A stretch of DNA of 64,000 bases from Actinacidiphila cocklensis (GTDB lineage: Bacteria > Actinomycetota > Actinomycetes > Streptomycetales > Streptomycetaceae), in NCBI RefSeq assembly GCF_907177275.1, contig NZ_CAJSLV010000051.1, forward strand, positions 1-64,000, written 5' to 3'. Positions 33,347-41,232 of this stretch are shown here, in pieces. The first letter of the stretch is position 1. The number at the start of each line of letters is the position of its first letter. The translations under genes were made by a program, and so were the position numbers. Below the pieces are notes generated by a model, which worked only from the letters and a program-made list of their open reading frames with translations, was not told the DNA's origin and did no database searches.

Positions 33347-35215
33347 ATGTCCGCTGATCGGCAGTCGGCCGCGCGCCGGCACCGCTGGCCGGTGCGGTCT
33401 TCCGCCGTGCCCAAGATCATCGGCTCCGCGACGGCGGTGATCGGCCTGCTCGACGTGATCTCCGCGGTCTTCCCGGCCTTCCGCAACGGCCGGATGCACC
33501 ACATGGCCGCGGTCTTCCCCGGCACCGTCAGCTCGCTGGCCGCCGCCACCTCCGTCGTCACCGGCATCCTGCTGCTGATGCTGGCCCACGCGCTCAAACG
33601 GGGGAAGCAGCGCGCCTGGTGGGCCGCCGTGGCCCTGCTGCCGGTCGGCGCCGCCACCCAGCTGATCTACCGGCACTCCTTCTTCGGCGTCGGCGTGTCG
33701 CTGGCGCTGATGACGGTGCTGCTGCTGCACCGGCAGGAATTCACCGCGCTGTCCGACCCGCACACCCGCTGGCGCGCACTGCTGAACTTCGTCGGGCTGA
33801 GCGCCGTCGCCTTCTCCCTCGGCCTGGTCATCACCAGCGCCCACCCCTCCTCCGAGCGCGGCAGCCCCGGCTTCCTCGACCGGTGCGAGCACGTGCTGCT
33901 CGGCCTCTTCGGCGTCTCCGGGCCCGTCAACTACACCAGCGACCGGGTCGACGACGTCGTCGGCTTCTCCCTCGGCGGCCTCGGCCTGCTCATCGCGATC
34001 TCCACCGTCTACCTCGCGCTGCGCCCCGGCCGCCCGGTCGCCGAGCTCAGCGAGGCCGAGGAGGACCGGCTGCGCGCCCTGCTGGCCCGGCACGGCGCCC
34101 GCGACTCGCTCGGCCACTTCGCGCTGCGCCGCGACAAGTCCGTGGTCTTCTCCGCCAGCGGCAAGGCCGCGGTCTGCTACCGGGTGGTCTCCGGCGTGGC
34201 GCTGGCCGGCGGCGACCCGATCGGCGACGTCGAGGCGTGGCCCGGCGCCATCGAGCGCTTCATGGAGCTGGCCCGCGCCCACGCCTGGCTGCCCGCCGTC
34301 GTCGGGTGCAGCGAGACCGGCGGCGAGGTGTGGACCCGCGAGACCGGGCTCGACGCGCTGGAGCTGGGCGACGAGGCCATCGTCGACGCCGCGGACTTCA
34401 CCCTCGAAGGCCGCGCCATGCGCAATGTGCGGCAGATGGTCAAGCGCATCGAGCGGTCCGGCTACGTGTGCCGGGTCCGCAGGGTGCGGGAGCTGACCGA
34501 GGGCGAGAAGCAGAAGGTGCGGCTCGCCGCCGACGCCTGGCGCGGCACCGACACCGAGCGCGGCTTCTCGATGGCGCTCGGCCGCTTCGGCGAGGACCTG
34601 GACGGCGACTGCGTCGTCGTCACCGCCCACAAGGACCGCGAGCCGGGCGCCCCGAACCCGGAGCTGGGCGACCTGCGGGCGGTGCTGCACTTCGTGCCCT
34701 GGGGCGCCGACGGCATGTCGCTCGAGCTGATGCGGCGCGACCGCAGCGCCGACCCGGGGCTCAACGAACTGCTCATCGTCGCCGCGCTCCAGCAGGCCCC
34801 GGCGCTCGGCGTGGTCCGGGTGTCGCTGAACTTCGCGATGTTCCGCTCCGCCCTGGCCCGCGGCGAGCGGATCGGCGCGGGGCCGGTGCTGCGCGGCTGG
34901 CGCGGCCTGCTGGTCTTCCTGTCCCGCTGGTTCCAGATCGAGTCGCTGTACAAGTTCAACGCGAAGTTCCAGCCGGACTGGGTGCCGCGCTTCCTGGTCT
35001 TCCCCAACTCCCGCGACCTGCCCAGGATCGGCTTCGCGATCATGCAGGCGGAGGGCTTCGTCACCCTGTCGCTGCCGCTGCCCGCCGCCGTCCAGCGCTT
35101 CCTGCCCGGCCGCGCCGACCGGCCCCCGCACCGGCACCGCACGGGCTACGCCGCCGTACCCGACAGCGCCGCGGCGTTGTCGCGGGACTCGGGCAAGCGG
35201 AGTGCGGTCGCCTGA
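33347..35215 (+). CDS. Phosphatidylglycerol lysyltransferase-like membrane protein (MprF-like, DUF2156)
   Basis: A 622-residue protein with five to six N-terminal membrane helices (residues 20-225) and a cytoplasmic DUF2156 domain, the aminoacyl-transferase fold of MprF. Seen there: VCYRVVSGVALAGGDPIGD, MRNVRQMVKRIERSGY, ADAWRGTDTERGFSMALGRF and SLNFAMFRSALARGERIG. In MprF this domain moves lysine or alanine from tRNA to phosphatidylglycerol, lowering membrane charge and increasing resistance to cationic peptides. It lacks the lysyl-tRNA synthetase part of mycobacterial LysX. It lies just upstream of folP. Confidence 0.88.
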   Translation: MSADRQSAARRHRWPVRSSAVPKIIGSATAVIGLLDVISAVFPAFRNGRMHHMAAVFPGTVSSLAAATSVVTGILLLMLAHALKRGKQRAWWAAVALLPVGAATQLIYRHSFFGVGVSLALMTVLLLHRQEFTALSDPHTRWRALLNFVGLSAVAFSLGLVITSAHPSSERGSPGFLDRCEHVLLGLFGVSGPVNYTSDRVDDVVGFSLGGLGLLIAISTVYLALRPGRPVAELSEAEEDRLRALLARHGARDSLGHFALRRDKSVVFSASGKAAVCYRVVSGVALAGGDPIGDVEAWPGAIERFMELARAHAWLPAVVGCSETGGEVWTRETGLDALELGDEAIVDAADFTLEGRAMRNVRQMVKRIERSGYVCRVRRVRELTEGEKQKVRLAADAWRGTDTERGFSMALGRFGEDLDGDCVVVTAHKDREPGAPNPELGDLRAVLHFVPWGADGMSLELMRRDRSADPGLNELLIVAALQQAPALGVVRVSLNFAMFRSALARGERIGAGPVLRGWRGLLVFLSRWFQIESLYKFNAKFQPDWVPRFLVFPNSRDLPRIGFAIMQAEGFVTLSLPLPAAVQRFLPGRADRPPHRHRTGYAAVPDSAAALSRDSGKRSAVA

Positions 35216-35226
35216 CCCGCACCGCC

Positions 35227-35232
35227 TACGCT
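35227..35232 (+). promoter_or_regulatory. -10 box of a probable leaderless promoter (folP operon)
   Basis: TACGCT, then 6 nt, then the folP ATG at 35239. The box lies only 12 nt after the end of the MprF-like gene. Confidence 0.5.
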
Positions 35233-35238
35233 GGGCGC

Positions 35239-36126
35239 ATGAGTACCCAGCAGGGTCCGGCAGGACCCGTAGGACTCCCGCAGTGGGACCGCTGCGCGGT
35301 CATGGGCGTGGTGAACGTCACGCCCGACTCCTTCTCCGACGGCGGGCGGTGGTTCGACCCCGATGTCGCCGTCAAGCACGGCCTCGACCTGGTCGCCCAG
35401 GGAGCCGACCTGGTCGACGTCGGCGGCGAGTCCACCCGGCCGGGTGCCGCCAGGGTCGACGAGATGGAGGAGCTGCGCCGGGTGCTCCCGGTCGTCCGCG
35501 AACTGGCCGCCTCCGGCGTGCTGGTCAGCGTCGACACGATGCGGGCCGCCGTCGCGGAGCAGGCCGTCGCCGCCGGGGCCAGGCTGGTCAACGACGTCAG
35601 CGGCGGCCAGGCCGACCCGGCGATGATCCCGGTGGTGGCCGCGGCCGGCGTGCCCTTCGTGGTGATGCACTGGCGCGGCCAGAGCATCGACATGAACAAC
35701 CGCGCGGTCTACGGCGACGTCCTCGCCGAGGTCATCGCCGAACTGCGCACCAGCCTGGACCGGGCGGTGGCCGGCGGCGTCGACCCGGACCGCATCGTGC
35801 TCGACCCGGGTCTGGGCTTCGCCAAGGAGGCCGACCACGACCTCGCGCTGCTCGCCCAGCTCGGCGCGCTGCGCACGCTGGGCCGGCCGCTGCTGGTGGC
35901 CGCCTCCCGCAAGCGTTTCCTCGGCCGCGTCCTGGCCGGCTCCGCGGGCGACCCGCCGCCGGCCCGCGAACGCGACGCGGCCACCGCCGCGGTCACCGCG
36001 ATCGCCGCCCGCGAGGGCGCCTGGGCGGTCCGGGTGCACGAGGTGCACGCCAGCGCGGACGCCGTACGGGTGGCGCGCGCCATCGAGACGGCCGCAGGGC
36101 AGACCGCGGCGGGGGCGGGCGCATGA
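35239..36126 (+). CDS. folP: Dihydropteroate synthase
   Basis: A 295-residue TIM-barrel enzyme that joins 6-hydroxymethyl-dihydropterin pyrophosphate and p-aminobenzoate; the sulfonamide target. Signatures: MGVVNVTPDSFSDGG, DVGGESTRPGA, NDVSGG, DPGLGFAKE and the C-terminal RVHEV. The start has no Shine-Dalgarno, but a -10 box lies 6 nt upstream. Its TGA overlaps the next ATG (ATGA), beginning a run of four coupled genes. Confidence 0.97.
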   Translation: MSTQQGPAGPVGLPQWDRCAVMGVVNVTPDSFSDGGRWFDPDVAVKHGLDLVAQGADLVDVGGESTRPGAARVDEMEELRRVLPVVRELAASGVLVSVDTMRAAVAEQAVAAGARLVNDVSGGQADPAMIPVVAAAGVPFVVMHWRGQSIDMNNRAVYGDVLAEVIAELRTSLDRAVAGGVDPDRIVLDPGLGFAKEADHDLALLAQLGALRTLGRPLLVAASRKRFLGRVLAGSAGDPPPARERDAATAAVTAIAAREGAWAVRVHEVHASADAVRVARAIETAAGQTAAGAGA

Positions 36127-36590
36127 CGCCGCGCACCGCGGAGGCCCGCGCGGTCGAGCGGGCCAACCAGGCCTTCTACGACGCCGTGGAGAACTCCGAC
36201 CTCGACGCGCTGGAGTCGGTCGTCCTGGACGGCCCGCTCGCCGAGTCCGTCGCCGTCGTCCACCCCGGCTGGCCGGTGCTGCGCGGGCGCCGCGAGGTCA
36301 TGCGGTCCTTCGCGCTGATCATGGCCAACACCGACTACATCCAGTTCTTCCTGACCGACGTCGAGGTCGGGGTGGACGGCGACGCCGCCGTGGTGACATG
36401 CACCGAGAACATCCTCACCGGCGGCCCCGCCGAGGACGACGGTTCGGCCGGCTCGCTGGTCGGCGGCCTGGTGGTGGCCACCAACGTCTTCCGCCGCACC
36501 GCCGACGGCTGGCAGCTGTGGGTGCACCACGGCTCGCCGGTGCTGGCCGAGGAGGACGACGAGACCGAAGAAGCAGAACACGAGGAGTGA
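36123..36590 (+). CDS. NTF2/SnoaL-like protein within the folate operon
   Basis: A 155-residue NTF2-fold protein: ANQAFYDAVENSDLDALESV at the start, HPGWPVLRGRREVMRSFALI in the middle, WQLWVHHGSPVL near the end and a strongly acidic tail (about 15 residues of Glu/Asp). It overlaps folP by 4 nt and folB by 1 nt, so it is made with the folate enzymes. Dihydroneopterin triphosphate dephosphorylation is the missing step in many bacteria, but nothing here shows that activity. NTF2 proteins may be enzymes or binding proteins. Function unknown. Confidence 0.82.
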   Translation: MTPRTAEARAVERANQAFYDAVENSDLDALESVVLDGPLAESVAVVHPGWPVLRGRREVMRSFALIMANTDYIQFFLTDVEVGVDGDAAVVTCTENILTGGPAEDDGSAGSLVGGLVVATNVFRRTADGWQLWVHHGSPVLAEEDDETEEAEHEE

Positions 36591-36952
36591 TGGTGGACCG
36601 AGTCGCGCTGCACGGGCTGAAGGTGCACGGAAACCACGGGGTCTTCCAGCACGAGCGGGAGAACGGCCAGGTCTTCGTGATCGACCTGGTGATGGGCCTG
36701 GACACCGTCCCGGCGGCGGCCGGTGACGACCTCGATCGGACCGTGCACTACGGTGTGGTCGCCGAGGAGGTCGCGGCCGTCGTCTCCGGCGAGCCCGTCG
36801 ACCTGATCGAGACCCTTGCCCAGCGCATCGCCGACACCTGCCTGGGGCACGAGGCGGTGCAGGAGGTCGAGGTGACCGTGCACAAACCCGACGCTCCCAT
36901 CACCGTGCCCTTCGACGACGTGACCGTGACCATCACCCGGAGGCGCCAGTGA
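36590..36952 (+). CDS. folB: Dihydroneopterin aldolase
   Basis: A 120-residue enzyme (7,8-dihydroneopterin to 6-hydroxymethyl-dihydropterin plus glycolaldehyde). Family motifs: DRVALHGLKVHGNHGVFQHE, with the catalytic-pocket residues, the HYGVVAEEV segment, ETLAQRIAD and VTVHKPDAPI with the active-site Lys. The start shares one base with the preceding stop (TGATG), and its stop overlaps folK (GTGA). Confidence 0.95.
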   Translation: MVDRVALHGLKVHGNHGVFQHERENGQVFVIDLVMGLDTVPAAAGDDLDRTVHYGVVAEEVAAVVSGEPVDLIETLAQRIADTCLGHEAVQEVEVTVHKPDAPITVPFDDVTVTITRRRQ

Positions 36953-37560
36953 CCGCCGAATGGCCGGAACAGTCCGCAGACCCCACCGTCCAGCCCGTGC
37001 CCGCGTCCGTCGTCGCCGCCGTCGACGCGGCCGACCGCACGCTGCAGAACCCCAAGACCGCCGTCGTCGCCCTCGGCGGCAACCTCGGCAACCGCCTGGA
37101 GACGCTCCAGGGCGCCGTGGACGCGCTGGAGGACACCCCGGGCGTCCGGGTCAAGGCCGTCTCCCCGGTGTACGAGACCGAGCCGTGGGGCGTCGAGCCC
37201 GGCACCCAGCCCGGGTACTTCAACGCGGTCGTCCTGATCCGCACCACGCTCCCGCCGAGCGCACTGCTGGAGCGCGCCCACGCCATCGAGGAGGCGTACC
37301 TGCGGGTACGTGCCGAGCGCTGGGGGCCGCGCACCATCGACGTCGACATCGTCGCCTACCAGGGCATCGTCTCCGACGACCCGGCCCTCACGCTGCCCCA
37401 CCCCCGCGCCCACGAGCGCGCCTTCGTGCTCGTACCGTGGTACGACGTCGAACCGGCCGCCGTCGTGCCAGGACACGGGCCGGTCGCGGAACTGCTCGCG
37501 GCCGTCGGACGGACGGGCGTCGAGCGCCGCGACGACGTGGAACTACGGCTGCCCGAGTAA
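36949..37560 (+). CDS. folK: 6-hydroxymethyl-7,8-dihydropterin pyrophosphokinase
   Basis: A 203-residue enzyme that supplies the pyrophosphorylated pterin for FolP. Motifs: ALGGNLGNRLETLQGAVDAL, SPVYETEPWG, FNAVVLI and RWGPRTIDVDIVAY with the Mg2+-binding Asp pair, then LPHPRAHERAFVLVP. A 35-residue N-terminal extension precedes the first strand. It starts at a GTG within the folB stop. Confidence 0.96.
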   Translation: MTAEWPEQSADPTVQPVPASVVAAVDAADRTLQNPKTAVVALGGNLGNRLETLQGAVDALEDTPGVRVKAVSPVYETEPWGVEPGTQPGYFNAVVLIRTTLPPSALLERAHAIEEAYLRVRAERWGPRTIDVDIVAYQGIVSDDPALTLPHPRAHERAFVLVPWYDVEPAAVVPGHGPVAELLAAVGRTGVERRDDVELRLPE

Positions 37561-37604
37561 TCGTTGCGACCGGTAGACAACAACGACGTGGAGGCGGGCG
37601 CTCG

Positions 37605-38105
37605 GTGAGGACACTGCGGATCAGGATGCTGGCGGGGCTCTTCGCGATCGCACTGGTGATCGCCTGGTCCATTGCCCGGCTGTGGGACACGGTGGGCACG
37701 CTGCCAGGCGTGCCGGTGGCCGCGCCCATCGTCCTGGCCGTGATCGCGGTGGCCCTCTTCGCGACGGCCCTTTCCCTGCGCTCCCGGCTCCGCGCGCAGC
37801 GCGAGCGGCGCCCCGGCGCCAAGGGCGTCGACCCGCTGGCCGCCGCCCGGGCGGTCGTCTTCGCCCAGGCCAGCGCGCTTGTCGCCGCGCTGGTCGCGGG
37901 GCTGTACGGCGGCGCCTGCCTCTACCTGATCATGTACAAGCTCGACATGGATCCGCGCCGGCACCAGGCCGTCTACGCCGGCCTGGCGTTCCTCGCCGGG
38001 GTCGCGGTCGTGGCCGCGGCCATATTCCTTGAGCGCATCTGCAAACTCCCCGAGGACGAGGATTCCCCTCCGGGGGTTCACGCGCCGCACCACCGCCACC
38101 ACTGA
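37605..38105 (+). CDS. DUF3180 family membrane protein
   Basis: A 166-residue four-helix membrane protein (MLAGLFAIALVIAWSIARLW; VAAPIVLAVIAVALFATAL; a third pair between about 85 and 150). RMLAGLFAIA and DPLAAARAVVFAQASALV are typical of DUF3180, an actinobacterial family that nearly always follows folK but has no known role. GTG start with GGAGG 10 nt upstream, 44 nt after folK. The end is a His-rich tail (HAPHHRHH) that could bind metal. Confidence 0.85.
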   Translation: MRTLRIRMLAGLFAIALVIAWSIARLWDTVGTLPGVPVAAPIVLAVIAVALFATALSLRSRLRAQRERRPGAKGVDPLAAARAVVFAQASALVAALVAGLYGGACLYLIMYKLDMDPRRHQAVYAGLAFLAGVAVVAAAIFLERICKLPEDEDSPPGVHAPHHRHH

Positions 38106-38588
38106 CTCCCCGGGCGCCGGCCCCCCGTCCCTGCCCCTTCCCCCGGGCTCCGGGACCTTCCCCCGGTGGTGGGTTGCGCGCGCAGTTCCGCCCCCAGAGC
38201 TTTGCGCTGGGGGTACCCCCAGCTCCCCCTGAAAAACGCTTGCCCTGTGCGCAGAGGGCGAGCCCCTGCCAGGGGCGAATGCTGTGCGTCGGAGGACGCG
38301 GGCCAGAAAGGGGCGCCCACAGGCGAAGCTCTGGGGGAGAACGGAGCGACAAGCCACCCGCCGGGGGAGGGTCCCGGGGCGGCGCCCGGGGGCAGCCCCG
38401 GGTGGGTGGGGGTGAGTTGACCCGCGGGGGAGGCTCGTGGTTCGCTCGGGGCGTGAACGAGTTCGCGCCCCGTTTCCACCGGAGGGTCCATCTGGACCTG
38501 CTCCGGTACGCGGGCTGCGTGTGTACGGCCGCGCGCTGACGCGCGCCTCCGCGCCCGCCGTTCACCTACGCCCCCAGGGTGGTCACCC
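38106..38588. repeat. Intergenic repeat complex (long imperfect inverted repeat)
   Basis: This 483-bp gap holds no credible gene. CGGGACCTTCCCCCGG at 38151-38166 is matched in inverse orientation by CCGGGGGAGGGTCCCGG at 38361-38377, and inside them lie CCCCCAGAGC near 38191 and its inverse GCTCTGGGGG near 38327. The element thus spans about 230 bp with similar ends; its parts recur at 23.8, 46.6, 49.9 and 54.1 kb. Confidence 0.75.
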
Positions 38589-39104
38589 TTGTCCACGTCA
38601 CGCACGACATCCCTCGCGCCCACCGCCGCGGAACTGCTCGACTTCGCCAGGCGCACCGCAGCCGACACCGCGCTGGTGCGCGACCTCCCGCTCGACCCCG
38701 AAGGCCGCACCTGGGTGCGGCTGGAAGGCCCCGGTGGGGCCGAGGCCTGGCTGATCGGCTGGCCGCCCGGCGCCGAGACGGGCTGGCACGACCACGGCGG
38801 CTCCTACGGCGTCTTCGTGACCGCCGCGGGCGAGCTGACCGAGCAGTCGCTGTCGGTACCGCTGCCCTCCGAGGGCTGGCGCTCGCTGGAGCTGGCCGAC
38901 GGCCTCGACCGCGACCGGGTGCTGCCGGAGGGCAAGGGCCGGGCGTTCGGCCGGCACCACGTGCACCAGGTCGAGAACCGCTCGCAGACCACGCACGCGG
39001 TCTCCGTGCACGCGTACTACCCGCCGCTGCCGCTGATCCGCCGCTACAGCCGCAAAGGCAGCACGTTCCGGCTGGAAATGGTCGAGCGCCCGGAGGAGTG
39101 GTGA
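38589..39104 (+). CDS. Cysteine dioxygenase family (cupin) protein
   Basis: A 171-residue type I cysteine dioxygenase-like cupin that probably oxidises cysteine to cysteine sulfinate using Fe(II) and O2. The metal-binding motif is WHDHGGSYGVF (first two His), and HHVHQVEN holds the third. The final block YYPPLPLIRRYS is common in this family. It starts at TTG. A rhodanese gene overlaps its stop by one base, giving a small sulfur-metabolism operon. Confidence 0.88.
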   Translation: MSTSRTTSLAPTAAELLDFARRTAADTALVRDLPLDPEGRTWVRLEGPGGAEAWLIGWPPGAETGWHDHGGSYGVFVTAAGELTEQSLSVPLPSEGWRSLELADGLDRDRVLPEGKGRAFGRHHVHQVENRSQTTHAVSVHAYYPPLPLIRRYSRKGSTFRLEMVERPEEW

Positions 39105-39541
39105 TGGCCCGCTCACTGGACGAGCACCTGGCGGCGCTGCGGACGACGTACCGCCGCCTCGGCCCCGCGGAGGCGGCCGGGGCGGCCCGCGAGGGCGCGC
39201 TGCTGGTCGACATCCGCTACGCGGCCCTGCGGGACCGGGACGGCACGATCCCGGGCGCGGTGATCGTCGAGCGCAACGAACTGGAGTGGCGGCTGGACCC
39301 GTCGGGGTCGCACCGGCTGCCGCAGGCGGTGTCGTACGACCTGCCGGTCGTGGTGGTCTGCAACGAGGGCTACGCCTCGACGCTGGCCGCGGCCTCGCTG
39401 CACGCCCTGGGCCTGGCCGCTGCCACGGACCTGGCGGGCGGCTTCCAGGCGTGGCGTGCGGCGGGCCTGCCGGTGACCGCGCCGGACGGCACGCCGACGC
39501 GCCCGACGCCGTCGATCGCGGCCGAGGGCGCCCCCGCGTAG
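39104..39541 (+). CDS. Rhodanese-like sulfurtransferase
   Basis: A 145-residue single-domain rhodanese. GALLVDIRYAALRDRDGTIP is the CH2A-like region, and the active-site loop VVCNEGYASTLAAASLHALG carries the catalytic Cys; DLAGGFQAWRAAGLPV is the family ending. A persulfide on that Cys would link it to cysteine or sulfinate metabolism, in line with its coupling (TGATG) to the cysteine dioxygenase. A perfect hairpin follows. Confidence 0.9.
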   Translation: MARSLDEHLAALRTTYRRLGPAEAAGAAREGALLVDIRYAALRDRDGTIPGAVIVERNELEWRLDPSGSHRLPQAVSYDLPVVVVCNEGYASTLAAASLHALGLAAATDLAGGFQAWRAAGLPVTAPDGTPTRPTPSIAAEGAPA

Positions 39542-39556
39542 TCCAGCCCACCGGCT

Positions 39557-39582
39557 CCACCGCCGCGCCCTCGCGGCGGTGG
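39557..39582 (+). terminator. Hairpin terminator after the rhodanese gene
   Basis: A perfect 11-bp stem (CCACCGCCGCG with CGCGGCGGTGG) and a 4-nt loop, 16 nt after the stop. Confidence 0.75.
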
Positions 39583-39694
39583 GCTCGTCGAGCCATACGG
39601 TGGGCGCGGCCGGCAGGTCGGCGAGGGCGATGCCGGTGACGGAGAGCCGTTCGAGGCCGCGGTCGGCGCCGACGAACTCGGCGACGAGGCGGTC

Positions 39695-40048
39695 GAACAG
39701 AATGCCTTTGCCGTCAGCAAGGACTTCGCCGAGCAGCACCACCTGAAGACGCTTTCCGATCTTGGCGCGGCGAACCTCAAGATCAAATTGGCGGCCGGCG
39801 ACGAATGCCCCGACCGGCCCTTCTGCGAACCCGGTCTGAAGTCCGCCTACGGCATCGGCGTCGTATCCGTCGCCCCCGAGGGAGTCGGCACCACGCAGTC
39901 CAGGCAGGCCGTCAAGGACGGTACCGGCCAGCTGGTGCTGACCACCACCGGCGCGACGCTCGAACAGTTCGACCTGGTGCTGCTCCGACGCGGAACGCCG
40001 GAAGCCGCGGATGTCGCCGCCGACTACCTCGACGCCAAGGGGCTGTGA
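39695..40048 (+). pseudogene. Remnant of an OpuAC/ProX-type osmolyte ABC transporter binding protein
   Basis: The frame ending at 40048 is open from 39542 but has no start codon until a TTG at 39788, in mid-domain. The translation from about 39695 reads like the C-terminal half of a glycine betaine/choline-binding protein: NAFAVSKDFAEQHHLKTLSD, then CPDRPFCEPGLKSAYGIGV, TKRxAVKDG-like QAVKDGTGQLVL, and the very end ADVAADYLDAKGL. The signal peptide and first lobe are missing. About 40 residues also seem deleted between DLVLLRRG and ADVAADYL, where relatives have the LQPADN segment. A decayed gene, with no permease or ATPase nearby. Confidence 0.7.
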
Positions 40049-40127
40049 TCCGGGGCGATCCGGGGCGATCCATGGGCGGTAACGGCGAGGGTATTCGGCA
40101 TGTCGCAAAACGGACACAACGTGCCAT

Positions 40128-40223
40128 GGCGAATGCCCTCCGTATTCGCCCGGCATTAGATACCGGAATCGGGCAGAAAAAGTGTCACCCGCTGCCCCAC
40201 GGGCCGTCCGCGCACGCTAAATT
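40128..40223 (+). promoter_or_regulatory. Inverted repeat and leaderless -10 box upstream of the coiled-coil gene
   Basis: GGCGAAT (40128-40134) and ATTCGCC (40144-40150) form a perfect 7-bp inverted repeat around 9 nt. TAAATT at 40218-40223 lies 7 nt before the ATG at 40231, suggesting leaderless transcription. Two tandem 10-bp GATCCGGGGC units occur near 40049-40068. Confidence 0.4.
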
Positions 40224-40230
40224 TCTGGCC

Positions 40231-41229
40231 ATGCCCCGTGGACGCCACCGCCATTCCCAGCCACTGCACCGTTTGCTGCCGCCGCTGAGCGTCGCCTGCG
40301 GCGCCGCAGTGCTCGCCGCCGCTTCACTCATGGCCGCGGATACGGGCGTGATACGGGTCATCACCGCCGCGACCGCGCTCACCGCGATAGCCGGCGCGGC
40401 ACTGGCCCGCACCTGGGACCGGTCCGCGGGACGCGAGGTCGCCGAACTCGAGGCCGCCCGGGTGCGCGAGGAATGGCGCACCGACGAGCGGGTCGCCGAG
40501 CTGGAGACCGACCTGGAGGAGTCGCGGGAGATCCGCGGCCGGCTGGAGAAGAAGCTGCGCGCCAAGCGGTCCGAGATGGCCCGCCTCCGCACCGAGCACG
40601 CCGACCTGCTGCGGCGGTACGCCACCGCCGAGGCCGAGCGGGCGCGGGCGCTGGAGAAGAACCGGCTGCTGCGGGTCGGCGACGCCCCGCAGCAGCTCGC
40701 CCTGACCGCCGGGACCTCCGCGATCGGGCCTGCCGCCTTCCTCAAGGCCGAGCAGGCGTTGCGGGAGCTGTCCCGCAACGCGGCGAAGCAGCAGGCACAG
40801 GCCACCGTCGAGGAGGCCAGGCGCCGCGAGGCGGCGGCGCCCGAGGAGGAGCAGGGGCGGCACACCGCGGAGTCCCACGCCCGCGCCACGTCCCGTGCGG
40901 GGCTGCCGGTGCGCGAGCACCGGCTCGTGCCGGCCGTCGCCGCGGCCGTCCTGCCCTACGCGCAGCCCACTGCCGCGCCCACCGGGTCCGCGCACCGGGC
41001 GATCGGCGGCTTCGACTTCTTCGGCACGCAGAAGGAACTCCCGCCGGCTCCGTCGGCCGCCGCCGAACTCCCGCCCGCGTCCTCGTCCGCGTCCTCCTCC
41101 GCATCCTCGACTTCGACTTCGACTTCGTCCGAGCACGCCCAGGCCGAGGACCCGGCCGAGGTCATCGACCTCACGGCGCACGACGACACGGAGCAGCTCG
41201 ACATGTCGGGCCTGCGCGCCCAGGCCTAG
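40231..41229 (+). CDS. Membrane-anchored coiled-coil protein of unknown function
   Basis: A 332-residue protein. The basic, His-rich N-terminus (MPRGRHRHSQPLH) precedes two close hydrophobic segments (VACGAAVLAAASLMA and VITAATALTAIAGAALA), then a long charged coiled coil at about residues 65-150 (for example LEESREIRGRLEKKLRAKR), and a disordered Ala/Ser/Thr/Glu-rich C-terminus with a poly-Ser run and an acidic end. No enzyme motif. The layout suggests a scaffold or divisome/wall-associated protein; that is inference only. The base at 40231 fits a leaderless start. Confidence 0.7.
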   Translation: MPRGRHRHSQPLHRLLPPLSVACGAAVLAAASLMAADTGVIRVITAATALTAIAGAALARTWDRSAGREVAELEAARVREEWRTDERVAELETDLEESREIRGRLEKKLRAKRSEMARLRTEHADLLRRYATAEAERARALEKNRLLRVGDAPQQLALTAGTSAIGPAAFLKAEQALRELSRNAAKQQAQATVEEARRREAAAPEEEQGRHTAESHARATSRAGLPVREHRLVPAVAAAVLPYAQPTAAPTGSAHRAIGGFDFFGTQKELPPAPSAAAELPPASSSASSSASSTSTSTSSEHAQAEDPAEVIDLTAHDDTEQLDMSGLRAQA

Positions 41230-41232
41230 CGT

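Noticed and set aside
38173..38420. Short open frames of 80-120 codons in the 38.1-38.6 kb gap
   Set aside because: They lie in a repeat complex, have no ribosome sites and their translations are low-complexity Gly/Pro/Arg.
39788..40048. An intact 86-residue small protein gene
   Set aside because: The TTG start is inside a recognisable binding-protein domain and homology continues upstream of it, so it is a remnant.
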